A stretch of DNA of 30,264 nucleotides from Lichenicola sp050954785 (GTDB lineage: Bacteria; Pseudomonadota; Alphaproteobacteria; Acetobacterales; Acetobacteraceae), in contig JBPBQO010000097.1 in assembly GCA_050954785.1 (NCBI GenBank), forward strand, positions 1 to 30,264, given 5' to 3'. A program made the position numbers and the translations under genes. The notes below the pieces were generated by a model that ran no database searches, was not told the DNA's origin, and saw only the letters and a program-made list of their open reading frames with translations. Shown here piece by piece: positions 1 to 10,633 of this stretch; positions within the stretch are counted from its first letter, which is position 1; each line of letters starts with the position of its first letter.

Positions 1-73
1 GGCCGCGCCTCTACGATGCCAGCCTCAAGTCACGCCTCGCACGACTGCACTACGCCATGAAGGGAGCTGCGTG

Positions 74-74
<1 letters not shown>
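1..74 (+). CDS. atpH: ATP synthase F1 subunit delta, C-terminal end (partial)
   Basis: Only the last 23 or so codons are inside the window, in the frame that starts at base 3 and ends with TGA at 72-74. The visible C-terminus has the typical AtpH tail: a YDASLKSRL stretch, a basic amphipathic helix, then MKGAA. Delta links the F1 head to the peripheral stalk of the ATP synthase. The stop codon overlaps the atpA start by one base (TGATG), as expected for translational coupling in an alphaproteobacterial atpHAGDC operon. The assignment rests on this short tail plus its position before atpA. Confidence 0.85.
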
Positions 75-1612
<1,538 letters not shown>

Positions 1613-1624
1613 GGGACACCTCGG

Positions 1625-2509
1625 ATGCCTTCGTTAAAGGACCTGCGCGCGCGGATCACCAGCGTGAAGTCGACGCGCAAGATCACCAGCGCGATGAAGA
1701 TGGTCGCGGCCGCCAAGTTGCGGCGGGCACAGAGTCATGCCGAGGCGGCGCGTCCCTACGCCGAGGCGATGCAGCGCATGCTTGCGGCCCTGGCCCGGAA
1801 CATCGCCGGCCGTGAGGGGGCTCCGAAGCTTCTGGCCGGCACCGGGGCCGACAAGGTTCATCTGATCATCTCGGTGACCAGCGACCGTGGCCTGGCCGGT
1901 GGCTTCAACTCTAATATCGGACGTGCCACCCGCCGGCTGATCCAGCGCCTCGAGGGCGAGGGCAAGACCGTCAAGCTGCTCCCGGTCGGGCGCAAGGGCG
2001 GCGACTATCTGGCGCGCGAATATCGTGACCGTATCATCGAACGGATCGCGGGCTCTGCGGGTAAGGACGTTGCCTTCAGCGCGGCCGAAGAACTCGGTGC
2101 GCGTGTTACCAGCATGCTGGAGAAGGGCGAGTTCGACGTCGCGACCCTGGTGTTCAACCGCTTCAACAACGTGATGTCGCAGACGCCGACCGAGATCCAG
2201 CTGATCCCGCTGGCGCTGCCGTCGAACGACAACGAGATCGGCGACAAGAGCGGCGCGACCTACGAGTTCGAGCCGGACGAGGAAACCATCCTGGCCCGCC
2301 TGTTGCCGCGCAACCTGCAGATCCAGATCTACCGGGCAATGCTCGAAAGCGCTGCCGGCGAACAGGGTGCCCGCATGACCGCGATGGACAGCGCCACCCG
2401 TAACGCCGGCAAGGCGATCGACCGGCTGACGCAGAACTACAACCGCACCCGGCAGGCCAACATTACACGCGAGCTTATCGAGATCATTTCCGGCGCAGAG
2501 GCCCTCTGA
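1625..2509 (+). CDS. atpG: F0F1 ATP synthase subunit gamma
   Basis: This 294-residue protein is the central rotary shaft of F1. The N-terminal helix has the conserved pattern of serine and lysine residues around ITSVKSTRKITSAMKMVAAA. The central Rossmann-like part includes the SDRGLAGGFNSN motif (about residues 76-87). The C-terminal helix, with MTAMDSATRNAGKAI, packs into the alpha3beta3 ring. The length is typical. The start is supported by a GAGGGA-like ribosome binding site just after the atpA stop, 12 bases upstream. About 53 bases separate it from atpD. Confidence 0.97.
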   Translation: MPSLKDLRARITSVKSTRKITSAMKMVAAAKLRRAQSHAEAARPYAEAMQRMLAALARNIAGREGAPKLLAGTGADKVHLIISVTSDRGLAGGFNSNIGRATRRLIQRLEGEGKTVKLLPVGRKGGDYLAREYRDRIIERIAGSAGKDVAFSAAEELGARVTSMLEKGEFDVATLVFNRFNNVMSQTPTEIQLIPLALPSNDNEIGDKSGATYEFEPDEETILARLLPRNLQIQIYRAMLESAAGEQGARMTAMDSATRNAGKAIDRLTQNYNRTRQANITRELIEIISGAEAL

Positions 2510-2562
2510 TCTCGTTTTCCGTCATTCTCTGGTTGCCCGATTTCCAGCGCAGGAGCTGATCC

Positions 2563-4029
<1,467 letters not shown>

Positions 4030-4039
4030 GAAGCGGCCG

Positions 4040-4447
4040 ATGCCGATCGACGTCGAAATCGTCAGCCCGGAAAAGCGTTTGCTGACCCGGGCCGTGGACA
4101 TGGTCGTGGTGCCGGGCTCGGAAGGCGACCTTGCAGCCATGCCCGAGCATGCGCCGATGATCGTGCTGCTGCGTGGCGGGGTCGTGTCCCTGCACCAGGG
4201 CAGCCAGGTCACGGATCGCTTTTTCGTGGCCGGCGGTTTCGCGGAAATTACCGGCGATCGCTGCACCATCCTGGCGGACATGGCGGTTCCGGTATCGTCC
4301 CTGTCGCGACAGGAGGGAGAAGCGCGTCTGCGTCAGGCCGAGCAGGACTATGACAGCGCCGATAAGACCGACGTTACGCTCCTGGAACCATTCCTGGATC
4401 GTATTCAGTCCGCGCGGGCATGGATCGAGACCGCCGAACTTGGTTAA
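4040..4447 (+). CDS. atpC: F0F1 ATP synthase subunit epsilon
   Basis: This 135-residue protein is the rotor subunit that joins gamma to the c-ring and can inhibit hydrolysis. The N-terminal beta-sandwich (about residues 1-85) contains the typical VVVPGSEGDLAAMPEHAPM stretch. The C-terminal helical part (about 88-135) is present, so an inhibitory helix could form. AGGAAG precedes the ATG. It is the last gene of the operon. I see no clear T-tailed terminator directly after it. Confidence 0.96.
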   Translation: MPIDVEIVSPEKRLLTRAVDMVVVPGSEGDLAAMPEHAPMIVLLRGGVVSLHQGSQVTDRFFVAGGFAEITGDRCTILADMAVPVSSLSRQEGEARLRQAEQDYDSADKTDVTLLEPFLDRIQSARAWIETAELG

Positions 4448-4500
4448 ACGTTAATTCTCCGTTGATGCTCTAAATGTTATCGAACGTCGACCTAATCCCA

Positions 4501-4515
4501 CTGTATGGGATACAG
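4501..4515. promoter_or_regulatory. Perfect palindrome upstream of the diguanylate cyclase
   Basis: CTGTATgggATACAG is a perfect 6-bp inverted repeat with a 3-base spacer. It overlaps a second small inverted repeat, TCCCActgtaTGGGA, at 4496-4510. It lies in the 141-base gap between atpC and the GGDEF gene, about 75 bases before the latter's start. The symmetry fits a dimeric regulator's operator, or a short RNA hairpin. No factor can be named from the sequence. Confidence 0.4.
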
Positions 4516-4588
4516 GACGATTGCGCACCAAGGCTGTATTGACGACTGGCAGCCTGCTGAATGGTGAAGCGCTTCGTACCGGAAGGTT

Positions 4589-6037
4589 ATGGATACCCAA
4601 GCCGCAAATTCCGACTGTAGCCCGCTTCATATTGATCTTGAAAAAATAGACACGCAGCGGATACGCGCTCTGGTTGCAATGACCAGTCCTGGGCTTTGGG
4701 AATGGAGGCGATCCGATAACCGGTTGCGTCTCAGTCAAGAAATTCGCCGATTGATTGCACATTCCGACGACGTGGTGCCGGAAACGGCCGAAGCGGCAAT
4801 TGCACTGGTGCATCCCGATGATGTCGCCTCCGTCACCGTCGCATTCGATGATGTGATTGCCGGAAGAAGCTCCGCAATCGTCTCGACGCATCGTGTACGT
4901 CACCAGGATGGAGGCTGGATCTGGATCCTGCTTCGTGGACAGGTGGTCGAGCGCGACAGCGACGGTTATCCGACTGAAATTTTCGGAATCGCCGTCAAAT
5001 GCGACCAGGCCAGCCGCCTGCTCCTGCAGGACTATTGGCCACAGGACGTGGAAAGCTTTCTCGATGATGCCGAGATCGCGGCATGGCGCTTCGATAGTCG
5101 TTCAAACACCACCTTCCGCAGCCACCGATCCAGCACGATGCTCGGCTATGGACCTGGCGAGATCGGCGCAGGATGGCCGGGCTGGGTCGCCCTGATCCAT
5201 GCCGACGACCGGATGCGAGTGCTCGATGGGGTGGAACAGGCAACTCGCGAAGGGGTCAAGACCTACCAGCAGGAATACCGGATGCTGTGCCGCGACGGCA
5301 GCTACCTCTGGATCCTGGATCGTGTGCGTGTGCACGCCCATACCGTCGATGGCGCCATCGACGTGAGTTCCGGCCTGTTCATCGATATCAGTGCGCAGGT
5401 GGCGGCACGACAGGCGCTTGAAGCCCTGTCGGTGACGGACGGTCTGACCGGAATCTCCAATCGTCGCCAGTTCGATGACACGTTGACGGCGATGTGGGGC
5501 GGCTACGAGCGTTCCGGACGGCCGTTGTCTCTGCTGTTGATCGACATCGACTTCTTCAAGCTGTTCAACGACCAATATGGTCATCAGGCCGGGGACGAAT
5601 GTCTCCGCATCCTGTCGCGTGCCATGTCCCTGACCTTGCGCATGGGTCTCGATCTGCTGGCGCGTTACGGTGGCGAGGAGTTCGCCGTGCTTCTGCCGGA
5701 CTGCCCGGCCGCCGAGGCCTGGCAGATCGCCGAGCGTATTCGCACCACCATTCGCACACTGGAGATGCGGCATGAGGCGTTCCGGATCGGAATGCCGCTC
5801 GTCACGGTCAGCATCGGCGTCGCGACCAGCGACAGCAGGCCGATAACGCGTCCCGACCAGTTGGTCGGTGCGGCGGATAAGGCCCTGTATCGAGCGAAGC
5901 GGCTCGGGCGGGATCGATCCGTGATTGCCTTCCAGGAACCGGAAGAGGTCGCGTCCGATTTGCTCGAACTCGACACGTTCGACTCCTGGCCGTTGCCTCG
6001 CCAGGATACCTGGACGGCTCAGCCGCGGCCGCGGTAG
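4589..6037 (+). CDS. PAS-PAS-GGDEF diguanylate cyclase
   Basis: This 482-residue protein is predicted to be cytoplasmic, with no membrane segment. Two PAS domains (PAS_3-like, about residues 35-140 and 165-268, each with a DG-W/Y-LWI strand near its end) precede a GGDEF domain (about 280-447). The GGDEF part starts at SVTDGLTGISNRRQFD, carries the metal-binding Asp319 and has an intact GGEEF active site at 361-365. It should therefore make cyclic di-GMP from two GTP under PAS control. The inhibitory I-site (RxxD before the active site) reads MGLD at 352-355, so product inhibition is probably lost. No EAL domain is present. GGAAGG lies unusually close (2 bases) to the ATG, so the start is not certain. 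The 3' end overlaps queF by 19 bases, tail to tail. Confidence 0.92.
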   Translation: MDTQAANSDCSPLHIDLEKIDTQRIRALVAMTSPGLWEWRRSDNRLRLSQEIRRLIAHSDDVVPETAEAAIALVHPDDVASVTVAFDDVIAGRSSAIVSTHRVRHQDGGWIWILLRGQVVERDSDGYPTEIFGIAVKCDQASRLLLQDYWPQDVESFLDDAEIAAWRFDSRSNTTFRSHRSSTMLGYGPGEIGAGWPGWVALIHADDRMRVLDGVEQATREGVKTYQQEYRMLCRDGSYLWILDRVRVHAHTVDGAIDVSSGLFIDISAQVAARQALEALSVTDGLTGISNRRQFDDTLTAMWGGYERSGRPLSLLLIDIDFFKLFNDQYGHQAGDECLRILSRAMSLTLRMGLDLLARYGGEEFAVLLPDCPAAEAWQIAERIRTTIRTLEMRHEAFRIGMPLVTVSIGVATSDSRPITRPDQLVGAADKALYRAKRLGRDRSVIAFQEPEEVASDLLELDTFDSWPLPRQDTWTAQPRPR

Positions 6038-6510
6038 CCGGGCACATCCTGCGAGGGCAGCCAGACCCCGGCGGGCGGCTCGCCGGTTTGCCAGAACACA
6101 TCGATCGGCATGCCGCCACGTGGATACCAATACGCGCCGATGCGCAGCCAGACCGGCGACAGCAACTCGACCAGCGTCGTTGCGATCTGCAGCGAGCAGT
6201 TTTCATGGAACGAGCCGTGGTTGCGGAAGCTGGTCAGGAACAGCTTCAGCGACTTGCTCTCAACAATCCAGTCGGCCGGCACGTAGTCGATGACCAGATG
6301 CGCGAAGTCAGGCTGTCCGGTGACCGGGCAGAGCGACGTGAACTCCGGCGCCGTGAAACGCACCAGATAGCGCCGGCCGGGATGTGGCGCCGGCACACGC
6401 TCCAATTGTGCCTCGTCGGGGCTCGACGGCTGCGTCGTGTGCCGTCCCAACTGCGTCAGTCCTGCGGCGCCCTGGCCGCTCCCCGCGTCTTCCATAAGAT
6501 CGTTCTCCAT
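6019..6510 (-). CDS. queF: NADPH-dependent 7-cyano-7-deazaguanine reductase (QueF, short type)
   Basis: This 163-residue enzyme reduces the nitrile of preQ0 to the aminomethyl group of preQ1, the last step before tRNA insertion by Tgt. The catalytic Cys61 lies in FTSLCPVTGQPDF, with Asp68 following. The QueF signature ESKSLKLFLTSFRNHGSFHE (residues 84-103) is complete, including the His-Glu pair. The length matches the single-domain YkvM type. I took ATG at 6510 because it overlaps the queD stop by one base (TGATG). MEDAGS (6492) is an alternative start. The N-terminal 45 or so residues are variable. Confidence 0.95.
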   Translation of the reverse strand: MENDLMEDAGSGQGAAGLTQLGRHTTQPSSPDEAQLERVPAPHPGRRYLVRFTAPEFTSLCPVTGQPDFAHLVIDYVPADWIVESKSLKLFLTSFRNHGSFHENCSLQIATTLVELLSPVWLRIGAYWYPRGGMPIDVFWQTGEPPAGVWLPSQDVPGYRGRG

Positions 6511-7031
6511 CAGGCGATGCTCATATCCGGTCGAAGCCACCAGCCCTCTACCCCCGAGAGGGATGCGGGTAGCATGTCCATCGGGTCGCCGGTGAACGTC
6601 ACGGTGTTGGTCGGCGTCTCCTCGATGCGTATGCCGGCGCAGCGCAGCAGGTTGCCGTCCGCCTGCAGGATCGCACCGAGCTTGGCCATCAGCAGACACG
6701 CCATCAGCTCGGTCGTCGGATCGCCGGGCGTGACCACGATTCTCTCCGCCCGCGCCGGCTCGTTGGCGCGGAACCAGGCCAGCAGCGGATCGGTGTCCGA
6801 CAGTTGCAACGCATGATCCAGCCGCTCGTCGACGAACCGGTGCCAGCGCGTCTTGGCCTGCTCGAACGGCACCATCATGTTCGAGCGTCCGTCCAGGGAC
6901 GCGGGTTGCACCGCCTGCAGCATGACCGTGACGAACTCGTTGTGGCCGTGCGGCAGCGAGCAGCGTTCGGCGGCACCGGCGATCAGGCGGTGCCCCATCG
7001 AGAAACGGCGTGTGAACTGCAGCTCAAGCAT
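6510..7031 (-). CDS. queD: 6-carboxy-5,6,7,8-tetrahydropterin synthase (QueD)
   Basis: This 173-residue T-fold enzyme converts dihydroneopterin triphosphate to 6-carboxytetrahydropterin. The zinc ligands are His14 (FSMGHRL) and the HGH pair (His28, His30). The catalytic Cys24 is in ERCSLPHGHN. An LDHALQLSD motif supplies the Asp/His of the active site, and a glutamate near RIEETPTNT binds the pterin. I set the start at MLELQFTRRF, inside the last codons of queC (8-base overlap), because the longer reading runs back through queC sequence and lacks family character. The protein is somewhat longer than minimal QueD, with an insert around residues 85-115. Confidence 0.92.
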   Translation of the reverse strand: MLELQFTRRFSMGHRLIAGAAERCSLPHGHNEFVTVMLQAVQPASLDGRSNMMVPFEQAKTRWHRFVDERLDHALQLSDTDPLLAWFRANEPARAERIVVTPGDPTTELMACLLMAKLGAILQADGNLLRCAGIRIEETPTNTVTFTGDPMDMLPASLSGVEGWWLRPDMSIA

Positions 7032-7746
7032 GCGAAACGCCAGCCTTATAACGGTCCCAGCCGGAGCGGCGCAGGTCACAGGCGGGGCAGGTGCCGCAGC
7101 CGAAGCCCCATGCATGCCGATGGGTGCGGTCGCCCAGGTAGCAGCTATGGCTCTCGTCGCGAATCAGCGTCACCAAAGGCTCGCCGCCGAGCCGTTCCGC
7201 CATGGTCCAGGTCTGTGCCTTGTCGATCCACATCAGCGGCGTGTGCAGCACGAAGCGCGCATCCATGCCGAGATTGAGCGCCACCTGCAGAGCCTTGATG
7301 GTGTCGTCGCGGCAATCCGGGTAGCCGGAATAATCGGTCTCGCACATGCCGCCGATGATGTGGCGCAAGCCTCGCCGGGTCGCCAGTGCCGCCGCGAAGG
7401 TCAGGAACAGCAGGTTCCGGCCCGGAACGAAGGTGTTGGGCAGCCCGGTCGCGCCGAGCGTGATCTCGGCGTCGCGGGTCAGCGCGGTATCCGACAACTG
7501 CCCGAGCGCATCCAGCGCCAGCGTGTGGTCCGGCCCCAGCCTTCCCGCCCAGGCGCCATCGATCGCACCCAGCCCGGTGCGGATCGAGGCGCGGCAATCG
7601 AGCTCGACCCGGTGGCGCTGGCCGTACTCGAATCCCAGCGTCTCGACCCGGTCGAACCGGTCCAGCGCCCAGGCGAGGCAGGTCGCGGAATCCTGGCCAC
7701 CGGACAGCAGGACCAGCGCGCCATCGTTGCCCACCGGTTCGACCAT
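7024..7746 (-). CDS. queC: 7-cyano-7-deazaguanine synthase (QueC)
   Basis: This 240-residue ATP-dependent enzyme converts 7-carboxy-7-deazaguanine and ammonia to preQ0. The PP-loop SGGQDS is at residues 15-20. Four C-terminal cysteines (202, 217, 220, 223; CGTCPAC) form the zinc site. NTFVPGRN and CETDYSGYPDCR are typical QueC stretches. The ATG at 7746 overlaps the queE stop by one base. A longer in-frame reading extends upstream but runs antiphase through queE and is not real. Confidence 0.96.
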   Translation of the reverse strand: MVEPVGNDGALVLLSGGQDSATCLAWALDRFDRVETLGFEYGQRHRVELDCRASIRTGLGAIDGAWAGRLGPDHTLALDALGQLSDTALTRDAEITLGATGLPNTFVPGRNLLFLTFAAALATRRGLRHIIGGMCETDYSGYPDCRDDTIKALQVALNLGMDARFVLHTPLMWIDKAQTWTMAERLGGEPLVTLIRDESHSCYLGDRTHRHAWGFGCGTCPACDLRRSGWDRYKAGVSHA

Positions 7747-8378
7747 CACGGGATCCCGATCATCTTGTGGGTCTGCACGCTGAGCCGCCATTGCGGATGC
7801 GCCAGGCAATAGGCCACCGCCGCCTCGGTGTTGGCGGCGCGCGCCGGACCATCCATCGGCTGCAGGAAGAAATGATCGAACGCCAGTCCGGCCAGGCTTT
7901 CCGGATCGATGTCCGTTTGCGGAAAGACCAGCTTGAGCTCGGCACCTGCCCGCTGGACCATCGGGTTGCCGGCCTTCGGGCTGACGCACACCCAGTCGAT
8001 CCCGGCCGGTGCCGCCAGCGTGCCGTTGGTCTCGACCGCGATCTCGAAGCCGCGTGCACGCATCGCCGCGAGCAACAGGTCGTCGATCTGCAGCAGCGGC
8101 TCGCCGCCGGTGAACACGACGAACCGCCGGGCGCTTCCGCCGGGCCAGCAGGCCAGGATCGCATCGGCCAGCGCCGTCGCATCGGTAAAGCGGCCGCCGC
8201 CCTCGCCATCCATTCCGACAAAATCGGTATCGCAGAATCGACAGGCGGCTTCGGCCCGATCCTGCTCGCGGCCGGACCACAGGTTGCAGCCCGTGAACCG
8301 GCAGAACACCGACGCACGCCCTGCCTGCGCACCCTCGCCCTGGAGGGTCGCGAACATTTCCTTCACCGCATAGGCCAT
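7746..8378 (-). CDS. queE: 7-carboxy-7-deazaguanine synthase (QueE), radical SAM
   Basis: This 210-residue radical SAM enzyme contracts 6-carboxytetrahydropterin to 7-carboxy-7-deazaguanine. The cluster cysteines are Cys31, Cys46 and Cys49, that is CX14CX2C, the expanded motif described for Burkholderia-type QueE rather than the usual CX3CX2C. FATLQGEG near the N-terminus, TGGEPLLQ (SAM binding) and VETNGT support the family. I set the start at MAYAVKEMF. The 27 upstream codons have no family character. It is the first gene of the queE-C-D-F operon. The GTP cyclohydrolase for the first step is not in the window. Confidence 0.95.
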   Translation of the reverse strand: MAYAVKEMFATLQGEGAQAGRASVFCRFTGCNLWSGREQDRAEAACRFCDTDFVGMDGEGGGRFTDATALADAILACWPGGSARRFVVFTGGEPLLQIDDLLLAAMRARGFEIAVETNGTLAAPAGIDWVCVSPKAGNPMVQRAGAELKLVFPQTDIDPESLAGLAFDHFFLQPMDGPARAANTEAAVAYCLAHPQWRLSVQTHKMIGIP

Positions 8379-8390
8379 GAGGCAGCCATG

Positions 8391-8418
8391 TCGGTCAGCC
8401 GACGGGCTTTCGCAAGCC
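8391..8418. other. Two adjacent small hairpins in the queE leader
   Basis: TCGGtcagCCGA (8391-8402) and GGCTTtcgcAAGCC (8405-8418) are two perfect short inverted repeats, 13-40 bases upstream of the queE start. They could be stems in the que mRNA leader. I see no A-rich pseudoknot tail typical of a preQ1-I riboswitch, so this is not called as one. Confidence 0.3.
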
Positions 8419-8505
8419 TTTCTTCCCTGGAACCCGACCCCGCGTCGCAACCCAGGCACGCATCATGCAAGCTACGGACTTTCACACCCATCCAAGGACG
8501 CCGTC

Positions 8506-9567
8506 TTGCGCATCGAACTTGCCCTGCTGTCTGCCGCCTTGCTTCTTCTGGCGGTCCCGAACGTCCGCGCTGCGGAGCAGCCGATCAAGGTGCGTGTGGT
8601 GGTTGTCGCCAACTTCGAGGATGGCGCGGATACCGGCGATGCGCCCGGCGAGTTCCAGGACTGGGTCGAGCGCGAGCACCTGGACGAGAAGGTGCCGGTG
8701 CGCGGCGCGCCGGACGTGGTACGCCGTAACCGCCAGGGCCTGTACGGGATGGTGCTGCGTCACGGCGTGACCGACCTTGCCGCCTTCGTGCTCGATCCGC
8801 GTTTCGATCTGCGCCACACCTACTGGCTGTTCACCGGCATTTCAGGCGTCGACCCGCGCGCCGCCTCGGTCGGCAGTGCCGCCTGGGCGCGATGGGTGGT
8901 CGATGGGGACGAGTTGCGCGAGATCGACGACCGCACCCTGCCGGCCGGTTGGCCCTACGGCCTGTGGGCGATCGGCGCCGTGCGCCCGAATCAACTTCCG
9001 AACAATCCCAACCATTTCGGCTCGGTGACCGACGTGGCTCAGCTCACCAAAGCCTACCGGCTCAACCAGCGCTTGGCCGCCTGGGCATTCGACATGACCC
9101 GCAATGTCCCGCTAACCGACACCGACAGCCTGCGCCGCCACCGCGCCGCCTGGGCCGGCTTTCCCCAGGCGCAGCGGCCTCCGTTCGTGCTGATGGGCGA
9201 GACGTTGGGCGCACGCCGTTACTGGCACGGCGAGCCGCGCACGCGCTGGGCCGAGGACTGGGTCAAGCTGTGGACGGCAGGCCAGGGCCTGTTCGTCATG
9301 ACCAACATGGAGAGCCAGGTCTACGAGAAGGAGATGCTGGTGCTGGCTGCCCAGGGCTTCGTCGATGCTAACCGGATCATGGTCCTGCGCACCGCCAGCA
9401 ACTTCTCCGAGCCACCGCCCGGCACCGGGGTTACCGCCTCGATCGGCGACGAGGAGCCTGGCCAGGTCGCCGCGTTCGACAGCAACCAGCGCGTCGGAGC
9501 GCCGGTGCTGCACGAACTGCTGGCGCATTGGGACCGCTACGAGAACACGGTCCCGGGCCGGGACTGA
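8506..9567 (+). CDS. Purine nucleoside permease-like (NUP family) exported protein
   Basis: This is a 353-residue protein. The mature N-terminus has the pattern KVRVVVVANFEDGADTGD followed by PGEFQDWVE, which I recognise from the purine nucleoside permease family (NUP), whose fold resembles nucleoside phosphorylases. GVDPRAASVGSAAWARWVVDGDEL and FVMTNMESQVYEKEM fit the phosphorylase-like core. Residues 1-22 form a signal peptide (hydrophobic ALLSAALLLLAVP, cleavage after VRA), so it is probably periplasmic. I chose TTG at 8506 because AAGGAC sits 6 bases upstream and the signal peptide starts there. An ATG at 8377 would add 43 residues unlike any leader. Actual transport has not been shown for bacterial members, so nucleoside binding or cleavage is an equal possibility. 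Confidence 0.8.
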   Translation: MRIELALLSAALLLLAVPNVRAAEQPIKVRVVVVANFEDGADTGDAPGEFQDWVEREHLDEKVPVRGAPDVVRRNRQGLYGMVLRHGVTDLAAFVLDPRFDLRHTYWLFTGISGVDPRAASVGSAAWARWVVDGDELREIDDRTLPAGWPYGLWAIGAVRPNQLPNNPNHFGSVTDVAQLTKAYRLNQRLAAWAFDMTRNVPLTDTDSLRRHRAAWAGFPQAQRPPFVLMGETLGARRYWHGEPRTRWAEDWVKLWTAGQGLFVMTNMESQVYEKEMLVLAAQGFVDANRIMVLRTASNFSEPPPGTGVTASIGDEEPGQVAAFDSNQRVGAPVLHELLAHWDRYENTVPGRD

Positions 9568-9571
9568 GGCG

Positions 9572-10597
9572 TTATTCGGTCGAGACGCCGCGCCAGAGAT
9601 CGATGCCGCCATCGGTCGCGTGATGATCGATCTGCGCCAACTCGTCCTGGCTGAACGAAACGTTGTTAAGCGCGTCGAGCGAGTCGTCGAGCTGCTTCAC
9701 ATGCCGCGCGCCGATCAGCGCCGAGGTGACGCGTTCGTCGCGCAGCACCCACGCGATCGCCATCTGCGCCAGGCTCTGGCCGCGCGCCTGGGCAATGTCG
9801 TTCAGCGCACGGACACGGGCCAGATTGTCGTCGGACAGCAACCGGGTGCTGAACGAGGTGTCCTTCGAGGCGCGGGTACCGTCCGGAACGCCGTTCAGGT
9901 ATTTCGAGGTCAGCAGCCCCTGCGCCAGCGGCGAGAAGGCGATGCAGCCGACGCCGAGCTCCCCCAGCGTGTCGAGCAGGCCGTCCTCGACCCAGCGGTT
10001 CAGCATCGAATAGGAGGGCTGGTGGATCAGCAGCGGCACGCCTTCCGCCTTGAGGATCTCCGCCGCCTGCCTGGTCCGCTCGGGACCGTAGGACGAGATG
10101 CCGACATAGAGCGCCTTGCCCTGGCGGACCATCTGCGCCAGCGCGCCCATGGTCTCCTCGAGCGGAACGTCCGGCGTCGGCCGGTGCGAGTAGAAGATGT
10201 CGACGTAATCGAGCCCCATCCGCTTCAGGCTCTGGTCGAGCGAGGCAAGCAGGTACTTGCGCGAGCCGCCGACGCCGTACGGTCCGGGCCACATGTCCCA
10301 GCCCGCCTTGGACGAGATGATCATCTCGTCGCGGTGGGAACCGAAATCCTTGGCCAGCACCGCGCCGAAATTCTCTTCCGCCGAACCGTACGGAGGGCCG
10401 TAATTGTTGGCGAGGTCGAAATGCGTGACGCCGCGATCGAACGCGCGCCGGATCACCGCCCGGCCGGTCTCGAACACGTCCTCGCCGCCGAAATTATGCC
10501 ACAGCCCGAGCGAGACCGGCGGAAGCACCAGGCCGGATCGTCCGCAACGCCGGAAGCCTGCATCGTCGTAGCGGGTGGGGGAGGGAGTATAGCTCAT
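9572..10597 (-). CDS. gpr: Aldo/keto reductase, L-glyceraldehyde 3-phosphate reductase (YghZ) type
   Basis: This 341-residue (alpha/beta)8-barrel NADPH oxidoreductase matches E. coli YghZ over its whole length by my reading. Shared stretches include LSLGLWHNFG-like, THFDLANNYGPPYGSAEENFG, KAGWDMWPGPYGVGGSRKY, LDQSLKRMGLDYVDIFYSHR and the ending QIDHHATDGGIDLW. The catalytic tetrad Asp/Tyr/Lys/His is present (Asp and Tyr in DLANNYG, Lys in SSKAGW, His in YSHR). The YghZ family reduces L-glyceraldehyde 3-phosphate and methylglyoxal in vitro. A GAGGA ribosome binding site precedes the ATG. It ends 4 bases from the convergent NUP gene. Confidence 0.92.
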   Translation of the reverse strand: MSYTPSPTRYDDAGFRRCGRSGLVLPPVSLGLWHNFGGEDVFETGRAVIRRAFDRGVTHFDLANNYGPPYGSAEENFGAVLAKDFGSHRDEMIISSKAGWDMWPGPYGVGGSRKYLLASLDQSLKRMGLDYVDIFYSHRPTPDVPLEETMGALAQMVRQGKALYVGISSYGPERTRQAAEILKAEGVPLLIHQPSYSMLNRWVEDGLLDTLGELGVGCIAFSPLAQGLLTSKYLNGVPDGTRASKDTSFSTRLLSDDNLARVRALNDIAQARGQSLAQMAIAWVLRDERVTSALIGARHVKQLDDSLDALNNVSFSQDELAQIDHHATDGGIDLWRGVSTE

Positions 10598-10633
10598 AGG
10601 CGTGGTCGTCCTCGGTAGTTGAAGCGATCGGGA

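Noticed and set aside
4451..4903. 150-codon minus-strand frame between atpC and the cyclase
   Set aside because: It mostly overlaps the start of the clear PAS-PAS-GGDEF gene, has no recognisable motif and has no ribosome binding site.
8379..8505. preQ1 riboswitch before queE
   Set aside because: Small hairpins exist, but the A-rich tail and pseudoknot pairing of preQ1-I could not be found, and the genes here make preQ1 rather than only take it up.
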